From NCBI GenBank assembly GCA_036346225.1, contig JARFIW010001109.1:2464501-2528500 (forward strand): 64,000 nucleotides of DNA, given 5' to 3'. Shown here piece after piece: positions 12,401 to 24,400 of the stretch. Numbering within the stretch: the stretch's first letter is position 1; each line of letters starts with the position of its first letter. Below the pieces are notes generated by a model. That model ran no database searches. It was not told the origin of the DNA and saw only the letters and a list, made by a program, of their open reading frames with translations. Origin of the DNA: Platerodrilus igneus (lineage: Eukaryota; Arthropoda; Insecta; Coleoptera; Lycidae). Both the position numbers and the translations under genes were made by a program.

Positions 12401-15400
12401 TGCTAGCATTATAGTTTTAATGTTGTCACATATACCCCATTTATTGCATAAAATAAAATATTGTTTAGAAGGTCTCCATTTATGCTAAGAATATCTAGAA
12501 ATGCATAAATTTACGAAATAAATCCAGACCATCATATAATACCAGAGCTTTTACTTGTTTTCACCTATAAATAATTGTAGATTCACAGTTTTTAGTTCGG
12601 TAAAAATTTGCTGACAACAGTGTACATACTCAGCATCTCGCGAATGCAGTCTCATTCTCGCTTTTGTCAACATCTTATTCAGCTTTTCAGTTGAATAGTT
12701 TTTATATAGTCCTTTAAAACCAACTGAAAATTAGTTTCTTCAGCAATGTAGGTAGTTGAAAAAAATGCTCATTTATGGTTGAATAATTTTAATATTTTTT
12801 TAAGAGTAATATGAGTAAGAAGGAGGTGATTCATAATCAAGGACGATAGATTGCAGTATTGATATTTAAGTCTGGTTTGAAAACTAAGGATTATCACAAT
12901 GATATGAATCTCCGCAATTATAAAAAGTGGCTGCAGGAAAAGTTCTTACCAAATTTGAATCCAAGTTCAGTGTTGGTCACAGACAATCTTGTGATCTTAC
13001 TCCTACTTTAAGTTGGAAGAAAATATACCGCAGAAGTGGTTGAAGGAACATATCTTCTTTGAATGTAACATTACCAAGCCAGTATCATATCGCAAAATTA
13101 AGACAAATGAACTTGTTCATAATATGTTTGTGATTGATCAGTTACTATCAGAATCTGGTCATGTAGTATTGTGTGTACTTCCATATCATCAGGAACTAAA
13201 CTAGAGAAGATTTGGGCATTACCTAAAAACCATTTTGCTACATGTAATGTAGCATTTAAAATAGATGATGTATGGAAGTTGACAGAACAACATAAAAGAA
13301 AAACTGATGTAAAGTATGTTTGCATGCTGAGAAAGTTGAAAAGGAATATGTTGAATGAGAAATTTTTATAGACTAGGTTCAAGTTCTAGTTATACGGCTT
13401 GATGATCATATTGATGATTCAAATGGATACTTATCATCAGGAATGAGTTGGATGATGATGATGAAAGTTTAGGATGTGAACCCATTTAAACTAATTTATG
13501 TATCGCACTCCTGTAAAATAGTTTAATGATAATCTTTACTTAGTGCTTATAGAAAATAGGTCTAATAAACTTATTAAATATTTTGTTGTATAGATTATAC
13601 ATTATTTGAACATCATGCTAGAATAATGTATAGGGAACACTGTGGCACGATTTGAATAAAAATAAATAAAAACCCTTAACCACAAAAAATATTTAAAATA
13701 CTAGATACGTATTTTGACCACTAATGTGGTCATCATCAGTAGGAATTTGTAATTAAATAATAATTAGCTGTTGTTCCGGAACACTTGAGAGAATATTCTC
13801 CTCACCAATTAGGCTGAAGTGAACCTTCCCAACATACAATTTACCAAAATGTTGCTTTAAACACTATCGAGGATATTCTCCTCACTCGCAGGCTGGTGTT
13901 CTCCACAACAAACAAGTAAATTGTGACGTTATAACTAAAATCTACTTCATTTATACTAATTCTAAATCTGCTGAAGCGGAACCAAATTAATCTTGCTTTC
14001 TCATTGGTTGTTGGCCAATACGGAAAGCAAGGTAGATGACTCTATGGGCTCTTTATCAGTGTTTAAGAGGGGTCCTTTGTGTTTAACAATGTTAATTCAT
14101 TCATAGGCATTTAAGAAGGAAAACGTCGGTACCGCTTTTAACAATTTAACATTTTCTTATTTAATGGGGTGGCTGTTTTCAAAATATGTTTGGCGACCTG
14201 AGACCTTTTGTATTTACCATATTTGAAGTAAGCAATGTGCTCTTTAAATTTTGTTGTTATATTCCTCTTGGTCTGACCAATATATTTTTGAAAACACCCT
14301 GGCCCTGAACAACTAATTTCATAAATCCCCGACTTTTGCAATTTTTCCACCTTCTCTTTTGGATTACTTAGAAAATCTTTAATTTTATTAGTATTACTGA
14401 AAGCAATTTTGAAATTAATCTGTTTGAATATTTTATCAAGACCCTTTGTGGTTTTGTGAAACGGGGAAGTTTAACATTATCGTTAGAGGTGGTTGCAAAG
14501 TCGTTGATTTACGGATGTTAATTCTGTTTTTACACTTTCTAAAAATGATGAGTTTGAATTAGCATTAAAGGGTCTGAAAAATGGTAAAGCACCGGGTACA
14601 GATAAGGAGCAAGCTGAAACTCTAAAAGCTGCTGAACAAGCAGTAACAGAACGACTCTCCCAACTTGTAAACCATATGTATAAGTTTGACGGTACACAGT
14701 ATGAAAATTAACAAAAATAAAACTAAAGTTCTAGTATGCAAAGGAGCGGAAAATAAATCAAAAACAAGAATACAAATAGGTAACGACAACTTACAAGAGG
14801 TTAAGGATTTCTGCTACCTAGGAAGCCAAATAACGCAAGCTGGAAAAAACACAAAAGATATAAAACAAAGATTAGCACATGGTTGTGCTACATTTAACAA
14901 GAAAAAGCAACTACTATGTTCAAAAACAACAAACATAGAAACAAGGAAAAGATTGCTTAAAACATATGTGTGGAGCACAGCACTGTACGGCCGTGAAACC
15001 TGGACAGTAGGAGAAGCAGACAAGAAAAAGGTAGAAGCCTTTGAAACGTGGTGCTACAAACGTATGATGAGGATATCCTGGACAGACAAAGTTAAGAACA
15101 AAGAGGTACTAGAAATGGTAGGGGAAGAAAGAAATATGTGGAAAATAGTAAAAAATAGGAGAGATAGGATGATAGGCTACATAATAAGACCTGAGGGAAT
15201 AGTGAGGAATATATTATAAGCAGAGATAGGAAAAACGAGAAGTAGAGGTAGACCTAGGTTAGATTATTGCACACAGATAGTGAAAGATGTAGGATGTGGG
15301 AATTTCAGAGAAATGTGTAGGTTAACTTTTAATATAAAACAATGAAGGTACGCATACAACCAGTTCTAGGACTGAAGACCTAATGATGATTATATGAAAT

Positions 15401-18400
15401 TAAATTAGTCATTACGAATTTTAATTAGTAATTTATAAAAAATTAATTGATTTTTAAACATCAGTTTTTAACATAACTTGGTAATGACACACCAGTGTGT
15501 TAGAACACTAGTTAATGACACTAATCTCACGACAAATTGAAATTAAAGTGAAAACAATCTACTTGCAACAGAATAGCATCCAACCAGTCCCAAGATAGAA
15601 ATACTAATGACAAAAAAAATAGCTGTTCTAAACATGATGATTTTTATAAAAAAACTACAGGCCTTCCAATATTTTCAACTAATGTTAATTGTGCAAAGGC
15701 TATATTGGAAAAACTATTAATTCGGCAAATTTTTAAGTGCCGGGGGAACTTGGCAGCCACTGACTGCTTCACATATCTTACATTTAATTTTTCAATGCTC
15801 CACCCGAAAGGTACTACATTGACCAGGAAGCGAGTTTTTTTTTAATCTGTAAATTTTGAATTTTGCCGAAACCCTTGCTGTTGCAAGCAAGGTAAGGTTA
15901 AATCTTTAATGTGCATGACAACACACACACACGGGACCTCCGTTTTACCTCTCGTCCGAACGAGGGCGTATTTTTTGTGAAAAATGCTCACCTAACATTT
16001 TTCAAGCGGACCGTGTCGTGATATGAACTGCTTAACATACCACTGAATATTGGGGAAATAGGGTATATAGTTGTAAAACAATAGAAGGTGACCTTGCATC
16101 TAACAAGAAAGAACAGTGGCTATGTTCCAAGACAACAAACATAGAAACAAGAAGAAAATTGTTCAAAGCATATGTGTGGAGCACCGCACAGTACATTTAT
16201 GAAATAGGGGTAGTAGGAAAAGCAGACAGAAAGAGGTAGAAGCCTTCTGGTATGTGTGCTCCAGATGTATGAGGATGATTGCATGGACAGACAAAGTTAA
16301 TAACAGATAGGTTATAGAAATAGTAGAGGAATAAAGATATCTGTGGAAAACAAAAAAAAATAGGAGAAATAGAAGGGCAGGATAGGTTCTAATACATTTT
16401 TGGGAAATAGTACGGCATATATTACAAGCAAAGATAGAAAAAAAATAGGTAGAGGTAGACCTAGATCAGACTATCGCACGCAGATAGTGATAGATGCAGA
16501 CTGTGCAAATTTCAGGGAAATGTGTAGGTTAGTTGAGAATAGGAAACAATGAGGGTATGCATCTAACCAGTTCCAGAGCTGAAGACCTAATGATGATAAG
16601 TAATTTTTAATTAAACTCCTGCTGTCATATTAAGGTATTAGTTACAAACATATACAGGGTGGCATTAGTTTTATCTCATTAATTTAAAGTGTTATTCTGC
16701 TCATTAAAGTGACACGGGTGCTTTTTCAAAATTAAACAAATTTCTTTGTTTTTTCTTGAACATTTTAAATGGAAGGATATCATTTTTATCCAATAATCAA
16801 AAGACTGTTTAAATATGGAAATAATTGTGAAGACCATATGTTAATACCGCGCTTCTAACTGGAAATATGCGCAGAAATGTGCTCATAACAGACATTGAAA
16901 CATTGTGATTTACTTTTTGACAATATTTCATTTTATCATAACGCCACTGGGGCAAATATATTGTTGACCAATATATTTAACAGCAGCCTGTTTCAATTTA
17001 GTTTTTTTGGCATAATACGGAATGCACACAGTTGCTCACAAAACAATCATGGCTACAGGGACTGTGTTATAACTTATTGCATTGTAATAGAAATTATTGA
17101 AGCAGTATAAAGAGTTTTGTTTAAACACAAGTGAGATTTTTTGTAAAACAGGCTTTATCACACCAGAAGGTCAAAATAATCAAGGTATCCACTAGAAACA
17201 CTTGTCCTCCAGCAGATCATAACCTAACCGACAAGATGAGTTAGTGCCCACAGACCTTGGGTAATCATTTAGGGAGTTTGCAAAGTGTACCTTGGGTAAT
17301 CATTTAAGAAGTTTGCAAAGTGTATACCCCTCAGAATTTTATTTATTTTCATTAGGAGCCATCCCATACCACTGGAGTTAGCTGGTGCACAAATAAAACT
17401 GTATGCTCACTGGTAATGCCCATTGGCCTATAACAAAGGAGATTGTTAAAATCAAAAAGTGTGAAAAATACTTGAATACCTGTACAAAAGTCAAAGTTAG
17501 TAACAAATATGTTGTAGAAATAGTAGGAGAATAAAGATATCTGCGGAAAACAAAAATATATAGGAGAAATAGAAGGGCAGGATACGTTCTAATGCATTTT
17601 TGGGGAATAGTACGGGATATATTACAAGCAGAGATAGGAAACAAGAGGTAGAGATAGATCTAGATCAAACTATCTCACGCAGATAGTGATAGATGCAGAC
17701 TGTGCAAATTTCAGGGAAATGAGTAGGTTAGTTCAGAATAGGAAGCAATGAGGGTATGTGTCTAACCAGTTCCAGAACTGAAGACCTAATGATGATGAGT
17801 ATTTTTTAATTAAACTCCTGCTGTGATATTAAGGTATTAATTACAAGCATATACAGGGTGGCATTAGTTTTATCTCATTAATTTAAAGGGGGTGTAGAGA
17901 CCGATAAGACAATCAAAAATTGTTAATAAACCTGGTGTCTAAAGCTACCAGTTTAGCTACAAATGGACACTCAAGAAAAATATTAAAATTGTTTTAAAAC
18001 CACTGCTATGTTGAGATCACAAATATAATTACAATTACATCATGCTTTAAAGTCGACCTTCAGCAAACTTAAATTAATGAAATAAGTGCATTTTTGCTAC
18101 CAAACGAAATAACTCAATGCACTTTAGCTACTACTGAAATAAGTTTAAAATTTTTTTTTAAATTCGCATGTTTAGATAATAATCACAACAAAGAACAATA
18201 TTCCATAATGCTTGTGGTCGACTGTGTTGGGTTTCTGATGTAATTTTGCGGTGTACAATTCAGCGTTTATGCAGAATACGATATCCTACTTTAATTAATT
18301 TTTTTAAATGATCTTTATTTACGTTTCGATCCATGACCTAGGATCGTTGTCAAAATAATAAAAACTTCAAGTTTGATGTTTATGACATAAATTGAAGGTT

Positions 18401-21400
18401 ACTTTGATTTATTGATGTTTGAAATATTTGGTTTGAGTACACTAAGCAAAAATTTTTAAAGTTTAAAAGAATGATTGCCTTCAATTTGTGTTGCGACCTG
18501 GGATCGACTTTCCTAAGATAGCCAATACGTAACGTGAAATCAGCTGATTAATTTTATTGGTGAATTTTATATAAATTCAATAATTTGGGATTGGAAAACA
18601 TTTTTTAACATGTTTCTATTCATACAATTGAGAGATTTCTAATTTTATGTCTTATTTTACCGAGATTCAGTGAAGGGGGTTAAGCAACCTGTGGCTACCA
18701 AGATCCCCCAACATTTATAATTTGCGAAATAATGGTTTTCTAGTTAATATGCTTATTGTTATGTAATTAGTTATTGTATGTATAAATAGAAATCATGTAT
18801 GTAGGCTGTATTTCATGTTAATATCGCAAGGAAAACCCAGGAAAAACTTGCAATGCTACCTAGATATTGTGGGCATTTGATCTTCATTTGTTATTTCTTT
18901 TAGTAATGGAATCCATTGTTTACTGAAAGTCACGGATTCGTTTGCAACGCAGTTATTTTTATTTAGGGTTATATAAGCATATTAACTAGAAAACCATTAT
19001 TTCGGCAAATTATAAATGTTGGGGGATCTTGGTAGCCACAGGTTGCTTAACCCCCTTCACTGAATCTCGGTAAAATAAGACATAAAATTAGAAATCTCTC
19101 AATTGTATAAATAGAAACATGTTAAAAAATGTTTTCCAATCCCAAATTATTGAATTTATATAAAATTCACCAATAAAAATTAATCAGCTGATTTCACGTT
19201 AAGCGTATTGGCTACCTTAGGAAAGTTGATCCCAGGTCGCAACACAAATTGAAGGCAATCATTCTTTTAAACTTTAAAAATTTTTGCTTAGTGTACTCAA
19301 ACCAAATATTTCAAACATCAATAAATCAAAGTAACCTTCAATTTATGTCATAAACGTCAAACTTGAAGTTTTTATTATTTTCACAACGATCCTAGGTCAT
19401 GGATCGAAACGTAAATAAAGATCATTTTAAAAAATATGAGTGATTTAATTCCCAAAGAAGATTAAGAAGAATGCTAAACAAACCACAACAAACATACAGG
19501 AAGTATCCTACTTTAAGTTGAATGTACTTTTTCGTTACATAACTCGTAACCTGCGTTAGATGTCAGTGTGTGTTGGTGTTGTGTGTTTTGCCTACGTGCT
19601 TAGGTAATTCACTTAAACGCGGTGTTGGGACTTAATTGTAATTAGATCTAGGTAATTGAAGTTTTTTGTTGCGTTAATAGCTTAATGAGTGGTTTTTGAA
19701 AATACGAAAACCCGAGAATTATACCAACAACGAACTTACGGATGCGGTGGAAATTTCGAACACTTATTGTGAAATCATTTCAGTGCATTATGTGATTCAG
19801 GATATCACTTGCACACGTAAGTTGTTTCTTATAAAACATAATGACAAAACAGCAGTCCTAAGTTGACTTAGTTCGGAAATTTAAAAAGGGATCCAAGAGT
19901 CAAATGCCTTGTAGGTTTTTTGTTTAGCTAGTCAATCGCTATCACCTCCTAAATGTAATGACATAAAACTAATGCCACCCTGTAGAGCTTATTTTCAAGT
20001 TATAGAAAAAGGTTAATCACTCCTGTAAAATAGAAATTATCCAAGTTAATTTTTTAAGCACTGAAATTTTCACTTTAGTAAGTTAATTTTCACAAAACAG
20101 TTAAAAACCGTGAATAATTAATCACAAAACTTGTAATTTTTTGTACATTATATGTTAGATAATTTTTAATACAGAAATATTTAGGTAAAAATAAACTGTA
20201 TATAAAAAGTTTCTTTTTTTAATATTTTACTTTTAATATTAAAAATTGCAAAAGCAGCGAATCCAAGATAGAAACTATTATAACAGTTAAACTATAAATG
20301 CGTTGAAATAAAACCCACGTGCTTGACACCAAAGTTACTACAGGTAATGGCAGTTAGAGATAAACGTACTTTAGTTTAAACCTTGGTTATACAGAAGGCA
20401 AGTATTGCATAGATTTTTCAATAATGAAAGAACAATAACTAAAGAACAGCTCACCTTTAATTATATAGGTTGTTTAAAGTAGGCCCAACTTCATTTGATC
20501 CTGGTGTACCAGCTATTTGTTCTCTAAGAGTGACAAGGTCCTCCTTGGGTCGGCGAAGTACTTATTCACAAATGGGTAGCGACGTTTGTAGAACTAACCT
20601 GTAATATTGGGAACAAAAATATGGTATTTAATAGAAGGAATGATAACGATAATGGCACAGTAATTCACTGCATTGTCGCACTTACTTTCACATCGTCTGT
20701 TCAGTTACGTAGCTTAAGATAACCTGTCATGGTCATTGCATCTTTTCACACAAACTCATCAAAATCCCTGTAATCGTCGAACGTTCTCGTTGGTTGAGGC
20801 AACGACGCACATTACTTCAAGCGTGAGAAAACATCCATTCACACAAATCTATATCATAAACATAATAACTATTTTTATTAGTCCCTGAAAAAGTATGGAA
20901 ATCCAACAACCGCACTTTTATGCCTCATAACTTACTTCTACCACTTAAATTATGATGGCAAATAATCTTTTCAATTTCGGATTTGAAATCCTTTATATCT
21001 AATTATTAAAATAAAGCTTGTAATGCCGAAAAGTGTAACAAAATATTGCAGTTTCCTTGTTTAACTTCAGTATATTTCCAATATATTTGTTTCTCTGGCA
21101 AGACCTGATAATATTTGCAGATTCATGTGAAACTGTGAGGTTAAATACATTTCAAGATAGAGATTTTTATAGTAAAGCGATTGCACTATTAATACTGATA
21201 AATTATTAATAGAAATTCTGATCGGTTAATTATTTTGCTTAGTTACTAAAAATTAATGACATACAGAAAAAACTTTGTGAGATCATTGACCATTTGGTGC
21301 AATACAGAAATCAACTGATTAGTGATAAACGGTTTAAACGAATTCTATTTATCAGAAGACAAGGTAATAGTTTGGATCAAGTGAAACAGGCATAGATATC

Positions 21401-24400
21401 ATTGTGTGCTGTGTTGTAAGTAGCATAAATTCCCCTGGAATATTTGGAAATGTTTCCGAAAATTTGGCATCTATTTTTGCGAATTTTTTTCAAATTAGTT
21501 TGCATTTTATTGCATAACTTTACAACACCTTTAAAAATAAAAAATTAATATATTTTTTGGGTGAGTAATTTTAAAGGTATTTAACATAAATAAACACACT
21601 ATATACATGTACATTGTATAGTGGTATCGGAAACTTGGTTGAAGCCTTCACTACCAGACGTCTTTGTTCACCTACAGGATTACAAAATCCTTAGAAATGA
21701 TTGTAGAGGGAAGTGTGGTGTTGCTATCTATGTCAGGTCTGACCTCAAGTGCAAAATTGTTGCCTATTCTCCCAGAAGGTATTGGGCTAGACCACAATAT
21801 CCCTTTATAGAGATTTATAACTGATCCGTCATAATACTCGTTGGGGTTGTGTATCGCTCGCCTCAAATTGGCCACCCACTGATATTGAAGAGGTGCTATT
21901 TGATCTATTGCCTTCTTACTCTGAAATATTACTTCTTGGGGATTTGAATGCTAATCTTCTGCATGATAGTTATGATGTTCAACAATTAAAAACTATTTTT
22001 GAATCATGTAATCTAAGCATTTTACCTTTTAAGCTTCTACACCACCTTGTGTCCCTATCTCTAATAAGAATAATGCTCTGAATTTTGGTCAAATCCCTGT
22101 TGTTGAAATCTCGAAACATGATCTTTTATTTGTCTCTTATTCTATTAAATTTCCTAAATTTGTTTCTACTCTGATAAGATACTGTAACTTTAAAAATGTT
22201 GATCTCGAGGCTTTTAAATCTGATGCTCATCTCTTACTTTGGGATGAAATCGATAACCTTTCCATGGTAAATGAGCATGTGGAAAGGTTAAATGCTTTAG
22301 TTAATAAAGTTTACGATACCCACGCCCCATACAGAACTGCCAGTGTCACTAGACCAAAGTCCCCATGGATGACTGAACAAATAAATACTTATGCAACTTA
22401 GATATGCTGTTCACTCTTACTTTAAGCGGTCTAGAACTCGCCAAAACTGAACGCGTTATAAATTCTTTAGGAATCAAACTAAACAATCAATTAGTAATGC
22501 AAAAATGTATTTTTATACTATTTCGTCAAAACCAAACTCATCCAGGACATGGAGAGAATTAAAATCCCTGTTAATTTTTGTTTAGTTTCTTTAAATAAAA
22601 TTAAATAAAAACCCTTAACCACAAAAAATATTTAAATTCTAGATACGTATTTCGACCACTATGTGGTCATCATCAGTAGGAAATCTGTAATTAAATAATA
22701 ATTAGCTGTTGTTCTGGAACACTTCAGAGGATATTCTCCTCACCACATAGGCTGAAGTGAACCTTCCCAACATACAATTTACTATATTGTTGCTTAAACA
22801 CTATTGAGGATATTCTCCTCACCCGCAGGCTGGTGTTATTAACAACAAACAAGTGAATTGTGACATCATAACTTAAATCTACATAATTTATACTAATTCT
22901 AAATCTACTGAAGCGGAACTAATTTAATCTTGCTTTCTCATTGGTTGTTGACCAATAGGGAAAGCAAAGCAGATGGCTCTATTGGCCCTTTATCAGTGTT
23001 TAAGAGGGGTCCTTTATGTTTAACAATTTTAATTGATTCATAGGCATTTAAGGAGGAAAACGTTGGTACCGCTTTTAACAATTTAACATTTTCTAGTTTA
23101 ACGGGGTGGCTGGTTTCAAATATATGTTTGGCGACCTGAGACCTTTCGTATTTACCATATTTGAAGTGAGCAATGTGCTCTTTAAATCTTGTTGTTATAT
23201 TCCTCATGGTCTGACCAATATATTTTTGAAAACACCCTGGCCCTGCACAACTAATTTCATAAATCCCCGACTTTTGCAATTTTTCCACCTTGTCTTTTGG
23301 ATTACCTAGCAAATCTTTAATTTTATTAGTATTGGTAAAAGCAATTTTAAAATTAATCTGTTTGAATATTTTATCAAGACCCTTTGTGGTTTTGTAAAAT
23401 GGAAGTTGAACATATTTAACATTATCTTTAGAGGTGGTTGATTGCAAAGTCGTTGATTTACGGATGTTAATTCTACTTTTACACTTTCTAAAAATATTAT
23501 CTATAATATCAGAAGAGAAACCATTGTAATTCGCTATTTGCTTAATAAGAGCAAATTCCTTATTAAATCTGTTTTTATTTAAAGGGAAATTCAATAATCT
23601 ATTAATTAAAAAGTTAAATGAAGCCAATTTATGTTGTATACTATGACTGGAGGAAGACAAAATAAAGCGATTTACGTTGGTTTCTTTTCTATAAATGTCA
23701 AATTCCAGTTTATTACCATTTCTAATTACTATTGTATCTAAAAAGGGTAATTGTCCATTATTTTCTAGTTCATACGTAAATTTTATACTTTGAAATTTTG
23801 AATTCAATTCTTTAAGAAAGTCATCAACATTTGACTTGGTAGTGTCAAAAACAGCAAAAATATCATCCACGTACCTTAACCATATTCTTGGGAAGTATTT
23901 GGAGTTTTCTTTTAATTCGGTCTCAAAGCGAGACATACATAAATTTGGTATGAAAGGTGATAATAAGCTATTTCCCATTGCAGTTCCTTCATATTGTTCA
24001 TACAACTTGTTGTTGAATTGAAAACAGTTCTGGTACATGCAATGCGAAACAAGCTTGATATAATCCTCTACTTTATCATCATCAATATCACTATCTATAA
24101 AAACATCCTTTAAATATGTTAAAGTACGTGGTATTGGAACACTAGGAAATAATGAACTGACATCAAATGAAATTAAGATTTCGTTCTCTTCTAATGTGAT
24201 ATTTTTTACTTTATTAATAAACTCCAAAGAGTTTTGTACAGACCAACTGTTAAACTTTAAATTCTTAAATTCATTTGACAGCCATCGTGATAAATAGTAA
24301 GTCGGTGAGTTGATACCTGAAACTATTGGTCTCATCGATTTATTATTTTTGTGAATCTTTGGTAAACAGTAAAGTTTTGGCATTTCAGGATTTGAAACTG

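Noticed and set aside
20460..20575. Short - strand frame that could be an exon of a host gene in the intron
   Set aside because: No recognised family, no convincing splice sites on both sides, and an in-frame stop nearby.
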